A DNA stretch of 5,437 bases, from positions 1 through 5,437 of the forward strand of contig WTJR01000137.1 of NCBI GenBank assembly GCA_011524755.1. The letters are read 5' to 3'. The stretch comes from Halieaceae bacterium (GTDB taxonomy: Bacteria; Pseudomonadota; Gammaproteobacteria; Pseudomonadales; Halieaceae). Of this stretch, positions 1 through 5,437 are shown in pieces. The number at the start of each line of letters is the position of its first letter. Position 1 is the first letter of the stretch. The notes beneath the pieces are model-generated. The model did no database searches, had not been told where the DNA came from, and saw only the letters and a list, made by a program, of their open reading frames with translations. A program made the translations under genes and the position numbers.

Positions 1-1019
1 CCAAACCGGCTCTTCCCGCTGCGCGAATCACTCCAGGCCGTTCTGATCGCAACGTTAAAGCTGGCAAAACCTGACGGCTGAATAATGCCAAGCGCGCCGG
101 TATAAATTTCGCGAGGGCTGTCTTCCAACCCATCGATGACATCGACTGCCGCGTGCTTTGGTGCACCCGTGATCGACGCTGCTGGAAAAAGGGCCGTAAA
201 GATATCGGCGATACTGGCTGACACCTCGGTTTTAACCGTAGAGGTCATCTGCCAAACGCTGGGGTAGCGTTCGACCCCGAATAACTCATCGACGGACACC
301 TTGCCGGTGGACGACAAGCGAGCAAGGTCATTGCGCACCATATCGGTGATCATGACATTCTCAGCTCGGTTCTTTGTCGACGTCTGCAACCAGTGCGCGT
401 TTGCTTCATCGGCAAGGGCTTCAGGTTTGCGCCCTACCGTGCCCTTCATGGGTTTACTCCACACTACACCGTCTTCACGCTCGAAAAAAAGCTCGGGTGA
501 GGCGGAGCATACCGTCACCTCGGGTCCACTCATGAAAACAGCATGCGGCATGTCATGTGACCAGCGAGCAAAATCCGCCAGGGTCACCTGCTCCTCATTC
601 GACATCCGCGACGTGAGATTGATCTGGTACACCTCTCCCGCGCCAATCATCGATTTAATGTGATCTACCTTGGCCTCGAAAGACTCCCGCGACTCTACAA
701 GGTGCCAGTCGGCATTCGTTTGCTCATCAGGTGAGTAAAGATCTGTCAGCGATGTGATGGACGTCTCGGTCGCGAACAAAGCAAAGCACGCAAGAGGCAA
801 ATCGATATCACGCTTTGGAAACTTGTGATCGAAGGCGTGACTCGCCTCATAGGCAACATAGCCCACGGCATAAATTCCATCTCTCTTAGCGCGCTCCTCA
901 GCCTCGTTCAATACAGACAGGACAGCGCTGTGCTCCGCGGCCACAAGAACATCCTGGCAGTGTTCATACACTAACCAACTATCTGTCTTGGCATTACGAA
1001 CAATGGCGCGGTCAAACAT
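1..1019 (-). CDS. pabB: Aminodeoxychorismate synthase component I (PabB), C-terminus cut by left edge
   Basis: A chorismate-binding enzyme of the TrpE/PabB family. With a glutamine amidotransferase partner it turns chorismate and glutamine into 4-amino-4-deoxychorismate, a cytoplasmic step of folate synthesis. 339 residues lie in the window and the frame is open at the edge. Visible family motifs: GEVYQINLT (128-136), SPELFF (174-179), PMKGT (190-194), KNRAEN (216-221) followed by an RND, SITGAPK (282-288), YTGALG (306-311) and FNVAIRT (321-327). Lys192 in PMKGT is the key call: PabB carries Lys in this motif where TrpE carries Ala. The ATG at 1017-1019 is the only plausible start, because an in-frame TAG lies at 1047-1049; no good Shine-Dalgarno precedes it. 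Lys192 matches Lys274 of E. coli PabB, so the N-terminal part is about 80 residues shorter. This short form is common in PabB proteins fused to a PabC-like aminotransferase/lyase domain, which would lie off the edge. Anthranilate or isochorismate synthase is less likely. Confidence 0.93.
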   Translation of the reverse strand, partial: MFDRAIVRNAKTDSWLVYEHCQDVLVAAEHSAVLSVLNEAEERAKRDGIYAVGYVAYEASHAFDHKFPKRDIDLPLACFALFATETSITSLTDLYSPDEQTNADWHLVESRESFEAKVDHIKSMIGAGEVYQINLTSRMSNEEQVTLADFARWSHDMPHAVFMSGPEVTVCSASPELFFEREDGVVWSKPMKGTVGRKPEALADEANAHWLQTSTKNRAENVMITDMVRNDLARLSSTGKVSVDELFGVERYPSVWQMTSTVKTEVSASIADIFTALFPAASITGAPKHAAVDVIDGLEDSPREIYTGALGIIQPSGFASFNVAIRTAWSDSRSGKSRF

Positions 1020-1119
1020 GATGTCGGCGATAAGTTTGTGGGCTGTCTATTGACTGAGATAAACGCAGACGAGGGGCAACTCGATCACCCGCGCATTATG
1101 CCTATTTTCTCACGCTAGT

Positions 1120-1138
1120 TAATATCTCGTGGTATAGA
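1120..1138 (+). promoter_or_regulatory. Candidate -10 elements upstream of the small ORF and cupin
   Basis: Two -10-like hexamers lie just upstream of the plus-strand genes: TAATAT at 1120-1125, and TATAGA at 1133-1138 preceded by TG at 1130-1131 (extended -10 form). Neither has a convincing -35 at normal spacing; TTATGC at 1096-1101 is the nearest weak candidate for the first. The first fits better, since a start near 1132 would leave the ribosome binding site at 1142-1147 inside the transcript. The second would start transcription almost on that site. The 1020-1156 gap is divergent, so it must also hold the promoter for pabB on the other strand, but I could not pick one out. Confidence 0.25.
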
Positions 1139-1141
1139 AAA

Positions 1142-1147
1142 GGGAGG
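1142..1147 (+). promoter_or_regulatory. Strong Shine-Dalgarno ahead of the 26-codon ORF
   Basis: GGGAGG, within a purine run at 1141-1150, sits nine bases before the ATG at 1157. It is the closest match to the anti-Shine-Dalgarno in the window and is the main reason to take the small ORF seriously. Confidence 0.6.
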
Positions 1148-1156
1148 AAGACAGCC

Positions 1157-1237
1157 ATGAGTCTGAGGTTTTCGGGGCTTGGTATCGGCAGCATTACGGC
1201 GTATAACGTCACAGTCTGTTGGGAGAGCAAAACATGA
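1157..1237 (+). CDS. 26-codon small ORF, possible leader peptide coupled to the cupin
   Basis: An unrecognised ORF of 26 codons beginning MSLRFSGLGIGS and ending CWESKT, with a TGA stop at 1235-1237. It has the best ribosome binding site of the window at a normal distance. Its stop overlaps the cupin start as ATGA (1234-1237), the classic layout for translational coupling or termination-reinitiation. The peptide has no clear signal sequence or transmembrane segment, and no run of one amino acid that would suggest attenuation. Inference: it may be a translated leader that delivers ribosomes to the cupin start, or a small protein in its own right. It could still be chance, since 26 codons is too short for coding statistics by eye. 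Confidence 0.42.
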   Translation: MSLRFSGLGIGSITAYNVTVCWESKT

Positions 1238-1680
1238 AAGTAGATCTTTTAGATAATTCCAAGTTGTCTTGGCAGGACTACGGCCCGGATGATCGATTCA
1301 ATTATCCCATCGGCTATGGCGGTGCCTTACTCGGTCATGACGGGCAGGGCCACATCGATCTAGTCTATCGATGGGAGCCAGGTAAGTACTGTCATTTCCA
1401 TCGCCACCTCTGCGAAGTGAGATCCACCGTATTGCAGGGCTCTCTCGAGGTCGTCACCTTTGAAGACGGTGTTGAAGTCTCCAAGATCACCCGAGAGGCC
1501 GGTAGTTACTCGCATATGCCAGAAGGAGATGTGCATATGGAGCGTGGTGGCCCCGAAGGCGCCACCATCCTGTTCAATCTTTATTCGCCCGATGGCCGTT
1601 TGACGCAAATGCTAGATGAGCAAGGGAATGTGCTTAAAACGGTCACCATCGAGAACGTGCTGAAGCAGTTTGCGAATTAA
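1234..1680 (+). CDS. Small single-domain cupin protein (ChrR/dioxygenase-like)
   Basis: A 148-residue protein that is almost entirely one cupin beta-barrel. Cupin motif 1 is at about 50-69: Gly50, then His54, His56 and His58, Glu61 and Gly69. His56 and His58 fit the G(X)5HXH spacing, whereas His54 and His56 fit HXH(X)4E, so the exact ligand pair is unclear. Motif 2 fits G(X)5PXG(X)2H exactly: Gly90, Pro96, Gly98, His101. A three-His/one-Glu metal site is therefore likely, and the protein is probably cytoplasmic because no signal peptide is seen. Family members include small metal-dependent dioxygenases and ChrR-like sensor domains; the substrate cannot be told from sequence. ATG 1234 is chosen because GGGAGAG (1221-1227) precedes it at good spacing. 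An in-frame TTG at 1219 would add five residues but would put that site inside the gene. The start overlaps the small ORF stop, and the amidohydrolase follows 86 bp downstream. Confidence 0.9.
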   Translation: MKVDLLDNSKLSWQDYGPDDRFNYPIGYGGALLGHDGQGHIDLVYRWEPGKYCHFHRHLCEVRSTVLQGSLEVVTFEDGVEVSKITREAGSYSHMPEGDVHMERGGPEGATILFNLYSPDGRLTQMLDEQGNVLKTVTIENVLKQFAN

Positions 1681-1693
1681 GTAAGCTTCTGCT

Positions 1694-1709
1694 GTACGCA
1701 ATAGCGTAT
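1694..1709. repeat. Short inverted repeat between cupin and amidohydrolase
   Basis: GTACGC and GCGTAT flank a four-base AATA loop, giving five Watson-Crick pairs plus a G-T pair. It begins 13 bases after the cupin stop. No T-run follows, so it is not a standard intrinsic terminator. It could be an mRNA-stabilising or weak attenuating hairpin, or chance. Confidence 0.28.
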
Positions 1710-1766
1710 GCGAGAAAACGCTCCCCGGAGTAGACTCAGCGCATTGATAGCCAATCGGAATCATCG

Positions 1767-3512
1767 ATGCGCAATGTCCTAGGCCTCACCCTCTTCAGTC
1801 TTTTCTTTTTGGCTCAGCAAGCATCGGCATCTCTTATGGGCGCCGATCTCGTGTTGCGCGGCGGCACTGTCTACTCGATGGACAGCCAGGGGAACCGGAA
1901 TAGCGCCATTGCCATCGCCGGCGATGAAATCCTTGCTATTGGCAGCGAGGCGGATGTAGCGCTCTTCACGACCGAGGCGACGCGCATCATCGAGCTTGAG
2001 GGGCGTGTCGTTTTCCCCGGGTTCATCGACACGCACATCCACACGATGGACACCTTGCCGCTGCTCAACGGAGCGATGCTTTCGCCGGGACAGAGCGCTG
2101 AAGAGGTCTTGGAAGCCATCGCCGCGCATGCAAAGCAGTACCCCGAGCAAAACCCGATTTTAGGGTCCGGGTTTTTGGCCCGTGCCTTTGGCATAGACGG
2201 CCCCACCGCTGCCCAACTCGATGCCGTGGTCCCTGACAGACCTGCGCTCATCATCGATGAAGGAGGCCACACAGCCTGGGCCAATTCACTCGCCCTACAA
2301 GCGGCGAACATCAGCGCAGATACGCCAGATCCGGTACCGGGCGCCCACTTCTTTCAGCGCGATATGCTCGGCAACCCAACCGGGTGGCTGGTTGAAGGCG
2401 CTGCCATTGACCCTGTCACCGATGCTTTGGGCGTGGTCAGCGAGAGCACCTTGAGAGAACGGGCCCCTCAGTTCTTTTCGGATATGGCTGCTGTGGGCTT
2501 AACCGCTGCATTTGATGCCGGAATGATCGATACGGGTCAGTATGGGATGAAGGTGGCCGATGAGCTCGCGCAAGCGAACACCTTACCGCTGCGACTCGTC
2601 GGTTCGCTATACATCAACAAGCCCAAAGACCTCAAAACCGCGCACGCGAAGCTGTCTGAACTGCGTGAGGCGTACCAGCACGAGCTCTTCTCAATGACCA
2701 CCCTAAAACTCTCGCTTGATGGCACGGTGGAGGCTAAAACGGCGGTGACCCTCGCACCTTACATTGCCCCCGAGGGTCATGAAGCATCGCCTCTATTGCC
2801 AGATGAGCAAGTATTTAACGCGGTGTACGAAGCCTACAGCCTCGGCTTTGATCTCCACCTCCATGCCATTGGCGATGGCGCTGTAAGAACAGCATTGGAT
2901 GCGATCGAAGCAGGCCAGGCGGCGCATCCGTCATCGGATGTGCGAGCGACCATCTGCCATATTGAAGTGGTAGATCAGGCAGACATCGAACGATTTGGTC
3001 AACTCGGCGTGGTTGCCCAGACCACCCCCACCTGGTTTGAGTACGACGAGATTGCCATGGAGTTTCTGGGTCCCGAGCGGTTCGAGCAGCTCTATCCGCT
3101 TGCATCCATCCAGCGCAATGGCGGTAGGGTGACTTTGGGGAGCGACTATCCCGTGTCGTGGATTGGCAAGGACGCCCTTAATCCAATGTTCAACATTGAA
3201 ATGGCGGTCACGCGCCAGCGAGCGGGCGATAAACATTACCCGATACAGGCTCGCGCTAACGAACGACTCAGTGTCGACCAGGCCATTCGCGCACACACGG
3301 TCGACGCTGCATGGCAGATTCGCATGGAAGACATGATTGGCACTTTGGAGCCAGGAAAGAAAGCCGACCTTGTAGTGCTCGATCGCGACCCCTATCTGAG
3401 CGACCCATACGCCATACACCGCATCGAGGTTGATCTCACCGTATCCAACGGTCGACTGGTGTACGAAACAACAAACAGTGACGTAGGCCCGAATGGGCGC
3501 TTCGATAACTAA
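1767..3512 (+). CDS. Exported YtcJ-like amidohydrolase (amidohydrolase family 3)
   Basis: A full-length metal-dependent hydrolase of 581 residues from the YtcJ-like branch of the amidohydrolase superfamily, which cleaves amide or related C-N bonds in small molecules. A Sec signal peptide covers about residues 1-21: a hydrophobic core at 4-16 and a likely cut after the Ala-Ser-Ala at 19-21, so the mature enzyme is probably periplasmic. The metal site can be read off: PGFIDTHIH with His90 and His92; Lys314 in the LKLSLDGT motif, the probable carbamylated lysine; His366 in LHAIGD; His398 in the position of the usual IEH His; and Asp460 in LGSDYPV. His168 in DEGGHTAWANS is the typical substrate-pocket His. 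The end, GTLEPGKKADLVVLDRDP, is the standard beta-sandwich closing motif. ATG 1767 has only a weak GGAA six bases upstream. The gene probably follows the cupin on the same transcript. The substrate is unknown. Confidence 0.96.
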   Translation: MRNVLGLTLFSLFFLAQQASASLMGADLVLRGGTVYSMDSQGNRNSAIAIAGDEILAIGSEADVALFTTEATRIIELEGRVVFPGFIDTHIHTMDTLPLLNGAMLSPGQSAEEVLEAIAAHAKQYPEQNPILGSGFLARAFGIDGPTAAQLDAVVPDRPALIIDEGGHTAWANSLALQAANISADTPDPVPGAHFFQRDMLGNPTGWLVEGAAIDPVTDALGVVSESTLRERAPQFFSDMAAVGLTAAFDAGMIDTGQYGMKVADELAQANTLPLRLVGSLYINKPKDLKTAHAKLSELREAYQHELFSMTTLKLSLDGTVEAKTAVTLAPYIAPEGHEASPLLPDEQVFNAVYEAYSLGFDLHLHAIGDGAVRTALDAIEAGQAAHPSSDVRATICHIEVVDQADIERFGQLGVVAQTTPTWFEYDEIAMEFLGPERFEQLYPLASIQRNGGRVTLGSDYPVSWIGKDALNPMFNIEMAVTRQRAGDKHYPIQARANERLSVDQAIRAHTVDAAWQIRMEDMIGTLEPGKKADLVVLDRDPYLSDPYAIHRIEVDLTVSNGRLVYETTNSDVGPNGRFDN

Positions 3513-4570
3513 AGCCGGATAGCGCCAGCCAGCGGGTCGGAGCCCTTAATGAGTTCATTAAACTCATCAGCCAGTCGCTGCGACTCTTTAACGCAATGCC
3601 GCCAATAGGTCTCTCTAACGCGCTCGGGGATCTTCCCAAAATCGCGGCGATCGGGGATTTTCCCAAACGGTAGCTGCGCCAAAAACTCATCAGTCGGGCA
3701 AATCATAATGAGCTGGTCGGCCGATACCTGCTGGTCAGCACGCCAAGGCAAAAACTTATCAAACCATCCCACGGTGGTACGGCTATTAAAGTGTGGATAG
3801 AGCCAAATCTGATCGTCGGGTAATCGCTTCAGGTCAAAGTGGTAATCGATAATACCGCCATCCCAGAAAGCACCTTTTCCTGCACCCTCGATGTCGTAAA
3901 CACCCTCAAATACGTAGGGAATCGCACCACTCGCCATCAAGGCATTGAAGACATTGTTCTCGGCAAGGTCGATGTAGCGCGTGCCAAACCCATCAAAGAG
4001 TGGCGTCAGTGGCTCGGCGCTGCTTGAAGCAAACACAACACGTTGAAATGAGGCAGGAAGCGTTCTACGACTAACCGCATTGCCCAATGCGGCCATCCCC
4101 ATACCCGCAATAAGGCGCTTACCCGGCTGTCGACCATTAAGACCCCGCCCGCGGGCGGTGACAATATGAGAACGGAGCCACGGATGTTCGGCTACGTGAC
4201 GCTCCCCTTCATCACCTAAAAGCGTTTGCATCAGCCATAGCGCGACCTCGGTGATCTCCGGCACCGTTGGTTTAGCCGACGCGTAGTGCTGCGTGAGGTA
4301 GGCTTGCTCGAACCGATCGTAGGCTTGAATGGGGTCGGGCTGCGCCATTGCCGCGTGACGCCATGAGCCTATGGAAGAGCCAATAGCGTCTAGTGGTCTT
4401 GATCGTCCGGACAGCAGTTCACCGATGACGACCCGATCGAGCCGCCCCAGGATGAGCCACTTGGGTCCACCCGATGCCCCGATAAGCCCGTCGATGAGAT
4501 CAGCATGCCAACCCTCGTTTTCGAGGCGCTTGGCAGCCTTGGCACCGACTCTTAGTTCAAGTGCTTTCAC
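3509..4570 (-). CDS. Patatin-like hydrolase
   Basis: A 353-residue protein with the layout of a patatin-like serine hydrolase, a family that cleaves acyl esters of phospholipids and other lipids with a Ser-Asp dyad. GASGGPKW (31-38) occupies the oxyanion-hole position and departs from the common GGGxRG form. GSSIG (64-68) is the GxSxG elbow with Ser66 as likely nucleophile. NALMASGAIPYVF (209-221) is a typical patatin core stretch, and DGG (237-239) gives the likely catalytic Asp237. No signal peptide or membrane segment is seen, so it is probably cytoplasmic. The start is GTG at 4568-4570. The frame is open upstream only to a TAA at 4601-4603 and has no ATG there, and no clear Shine-Dalgarno precedes the GTG, so translation may be weak or the start less certain than the rest. 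Its TAG stop overlaps the TAA of the convergent amidohydrolase. Activity is inferred from motifs only. Confidence 0.86.
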   Translation of the reverse strand: MKALELRVGAKAAKRLENEGWHADLIDGLIGASGGPKWLILGRLDRVVIGELLSGRSRPLDAIGSSIGSWRHAAMAQPDPIQAYDRFEQAYLTQHYASAKPTVPEITEVALWLMQTLLGDEGERHVAEHPWLRSHIVTARGRGLNGRQPGKRLIAGMGMAALGNAVSRRTLPASFQRVVFASSSAEPLTPLFDGFGTRYIDLAENNVFNALMASGAIPYVFEGVYDIEGAGKGAFWDGGIIDYHFDLKRLPDDQIWLYPHFNSRTTVGWFDKFLPWRADQQVSADQLIMICPTDEFLAQLPFGKIPDRRDFGKIPERVRETYWRHCVKESQRLADEFNELIKGSDPLAGAIRL

Positions 4571-4671
4571 TTTGGATACTCTGACGAAATTGCTTGGACG
4601 TTAATGGCCATACCACTACCGATACGCTGCGAGTGGCGACACGGCTTAATGCATTGAAGTAGAGGGAGAAG

Positions 4672-4694
4672 GGCTGGCGTCTACGCCGCCAGCC
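4672..4694 (-). terminator. Perfect 8-bp hairpin downstream of the ABM gene, possible terminator
   Basis: GGCTGGCG (4672-4679) and its exact complement CGCCAGCC (4687-4694) enclose a seven-base loop. It lies 34 bases past the ABM stop and about 100 bases ahead of the patatin-like gene. On the minus strand the stem is followed by a C/T-rich stretch rather than a pure T-run, so it is an imperfect intrinsic terminator at best. A competing stem, GCCAC/GTGGC at 4692-4703, overlaps its right arm. It may end most ABM transcripts, protect their 3' end, or separate the two genes. Confidence 0.42.
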
Positions 4695-4728
4695 ACTGGT
4701 GGCGAGGAATAGCTAGTTACGGGCAGCC

Positions 4729-5022
4729 TTACTCGACGCCATCGAGGTACTCAATATCCGGACGTCCGCCGACCAGACCTGCCAATTTGACGTTCGCTGC
4801 CTTGAAGTAATCAGTTTTCCCGTGGGCTTCCAAAGCCGCCTGATCCTCATAAGACTCAAGGACCTTGTAAACCTGCGGATCGGACTTACTGCGGTTGAGT
4901 GCATAGAACTTGCAGCCCGGTTCGTTCGCTAGGACCTGCGCCGCAAGCTCCATAAAGACCGCTTCGAACTCGTCGTTTTTTCCTTCTTGGACTGGAATAG
5001 TGGCAATAACACCGATAGCCAT
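4729..5022 (-). CDS. Antibiotic biosynthesis monooxygenase (ABM) domain protein
   Basis: A complete 97-residue protein that is a single ABM fold, a dimeric ferredoxin-like alpha/beta barrel related to YgiN quinol monooxygenase. Family marks: an N-terminal strand (IGVIATIPVQEGK, 3-15), a helix rich in acidic and aliphatic residues (16-33), EPGCKFYALNR (34-44), a second core strand VYKVLESYED (51-60) with Glu56 and Tyr58, and AALEAHGKTDYF (62-73) with the conserved His67. Members oxidise quinols or polyketides without a cofactor, and some act in stress defence or have no known enzyme activity. The substrate cannot be named. ATG at 5020-5022 is well supported by a GAGAGG ribosome binding site. 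It is transcribed away from the sulfatase gene and towards the patatin-like gene 158 bp downstream. A hairpin in that gap argues against tight coupling. Confidence 0.93.
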   Translation of the reverse strand: MAIGVIATIPVQEGKNDEFEAVFMELAAQVLANEPGCKFYALNRSKSDPQVYKVLESYEDQAALEAHGKTDYFKAANVKLAGLVGGRPDIEYLDGVE

Positions 5023-5028
5023 GTTGTA

Positions 5029-5034
5029 CCTCTC
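5029..5034 (-). promoter_or_regulatory. Shine-Dalgarno of the ABM gene
   Basis: GAGAGG on the minus strand, six bases before the ATG, fixes the start of the ABM protein. The leader just upstream (about 5035-5070) is A/C-rich and looks unstructured, which would favour efficient initiation. Confidence 0.7.
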
Positions 5035-5196
5035 ATTTTTTCTTGTTGGTTTGTTGTCGTTTTAATGGGTGTATTAGCCGATACCCAATCGACCATGCCC
5101 GAGCATACACGAATCGCAGCCATACCCACGCCTTAGCTCCCTATTTTGCTATCCAACGTTTAAAAATTGATGTCCCTGTGAGACCTTGTTGAGAAA

Positions 5197-5215
5197 GGGG
5201 TTCAGCGAACGCCCC
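5197..5215. repeat. Imperfect hairpin in the sulfatase 5' region
   Basis: GGGGTTC and GAAC-G-CCCC pair around a three-base AGC loop with one bulged G, giving about seven pairs. It ends 13 bases before the sulfatase ribosome binding site, so it could shape the 5' untranslated region. On the minus strand it is followed by TTTCTC, which is terminator-like, but no minus-strand gene in the window lies upstream to use it. Confidence 0.3.
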
Positions 5216-5228
5216 ACAGAATAATAAC

Positions 5229-5233
5229 GAGGG
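5229..5233 (+). promoter_or_regulatory. Shine-Dalgarno of the sulfatase gene
   Basis: GAGGG, seven bases before the ATG at 5241. The in-frame TGA at 5238-5240 directly before the ATG rules out a longer N-terminus. Confidence 0.65.
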
Positions 5234-5240
5234 CCTTTGA

Positions 5241-5437
5241 ATGGTTTCGAGGTTATGGCGATTGTCACGCCACCAGCGAGATTTTTGTAGTTGGGTATTC
5301 ATCATCACCTGCGTTTGTGGTGCGCAGGCTGTCTCCGCAACGGGCGAGGCAGCGCAAGACTCAGTAGCCCGACCCAACATTGTCATCTTGTATGCAGACG
5401 ACATGGGCTGGGGCGATACGGGTGCCTACGGCCATCC
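5241..5437 (+). CDS. Exported sulfatase, N-terminal 65 residues, cut by right edge
   Basis: The start of a sulfatase of the alkaline-phosphatase superfamily, which hydrolyses sulfate esters. The first 33 residues look like a Sec signal peptide: a basic n-region (Arg4, Arg7, Arg10, Arg13), a hydrophobic core at about 17-27 and a likely cut after Val-Ser-Ala (31-33). The mature protein would be periplasmic or secreted. Directly after it comes RPNIVILYADDMGWGD (44-59), the hallmark first strand of sulfatases, where Asp53 and Asp54 are expected to bind the catalytic calcium. The catalytic Cys or Ser that becomes formylglycine lies beyond the edge, so the class and substrate cannot be judged. The start is secure: a good ribosome binding site and an in-frame TGA immediately upstream. 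It is transcribed divergently from the ABM gene. A phosphonate monoester hydrolase or related family member is possible, but the motif favours a sulfatase. Confidence 0.92.
   Translation, partial: MVSRLWRLSRHQRDFCSWVFIITCVCGAQAVSATGEAAQDSVARPNIVILYADDMGWGDTGAYGH

Larger units (their letters stand above)
5023..5240. other. Divergent intergenic region between ABM and sulfatase genes
   Basis: This 218-base gap must hold the promoters of both flanking genes. I could not identify a -35/-10 pair with confidence on either strand. The best minus-strand candidate is TTGGGT, sixteen bases, then ATTAAA, which matches the consensus poorly. Only very short ORFs occur, such as 13 codons from 5095, none with a ribosome binding site. 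One small hairpin near 5197-5215 is listed separately. Confidence 0.6.

Noticed and set aside
301..663. 120-codon plus-strand ORF opposite pabB
   Set aside because: It lies wholly antisense to a gene with clear PabB motifs, has no recognisable domain and no ribosome binding site.
1219..1233. TTG start for the cupin, adding five residues
   Set aside because: The ribosome binding site GGGAGAG (1221-1227) would lie inside the gene, and no site precedes the TTG. The ATG at 1234 has correct spacing.
2860..2970. Suspected loss of the IEH metal-binding His in the amidohydrolase
   Set aside because: Aligning TICHIEVVDQADI with the usual RIEHAQVVDPEDI puts His398 exactly in the ligand position; only the preceding Glu is replaced, by Cys. 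The site is intact.
2931..3419. 162-codon minus-strand ORF inside the amidohydrolase gene
   Set aside because: It is a shadow of a strongly conserved coding region that includes metal-site motifs on the plus strand, and its translation is unlike any family I know. The other antisense ORFs in 1779-3105 fail for the same reason.
5095..5106. ATGC/GCAT inverted repeat as an operator
   Set aside because: Four-base arms are too short to separate from chance, and no second copy was seen.
4929..5129. 66-codon minus-strand ORF overlapping the ABM gene start
   Set aside because: It runs in another frame over the leader and start of the well-supported ABM gene, has no ribosome binding site, and its sequence is low in complexity.
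5141..5404. 87-codon minus-strand ORF opposite the sulfatase start
   Set aside because: The plus strand carries a signal peptide and the sulfatase hallmark motif here; the minus-strand product has no recognisable feature.

Overview
The window looks like a stretch of a proteobacterial chromosome, most likely from a gammaproteobacterium. Base composition is moderate and codon use is uniform by eye. Genes are tightly packed, and most starts carry a Shine-Dalgarno sequence. The mix of a PabB-type enzyme, an exported YtcJ-like amidohydrolase, a patatin-like hydrolase, an ABM-domain protein and a sulfatase would suit a marine heterotroph such as the OM60/NOR5 (Halieaceae) group. That placement is a guess from gene content, not something the sequence proves. 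I see no mobile element, CRISPR array, tRNA, rRNA or long repeat.

Layout: (1) 1-1019, minus strand: aminodeoxychorismate synthase component I (PabB), whose C-terminus lies beyond the left edge. (2) 1020-1156: divergent intergenic region. (3) 1157-1680, plus strand: an unrecognised 26-codon ORF with the strongest ribosome binding site in the window, overlapping by ATGA the start of a small cupin protein. (4) 1767-3512, plus strand: an amidohydrolase with a signal peptide. (5) 3509-4570, minus strand: a patatin-like hydrolase whose stop codon overlaps that of the amidohydrolase. (6) 4571-4728: a gap holding one perfect hairpin. (7) 4729-5022, minus strand: an antibiotic biosynthesis monooxygenase (ABM) domain protein. 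(8) 5023-5240: a second divergent intergenic region with no gene that I can support. (9) 5241 to the right edge, plus strand: the first 65 residues of an exported sulfatase.

How they may work together: PabB is a housekeeping folate-pathway enzyme and probably unrelated to the rest. The cupin and amidohydrolase are codirectional and 86 bp apart, and may be co-transcribed. The ABM protein and patatin-like hydrolase are codirectional but separated by 158 bp and a hairpin, so they are probably not tightly coupled. Hydrolases and small oxygenase-like proteins on both strands could mean a locus for processing an external organic substrate, but nothing here names a substrate. The most unusual features are the translationally coupled small ORF ahead of the cupin and the overlapping convergent stop codons. 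I found no strong evidence for a new multi-gene system.
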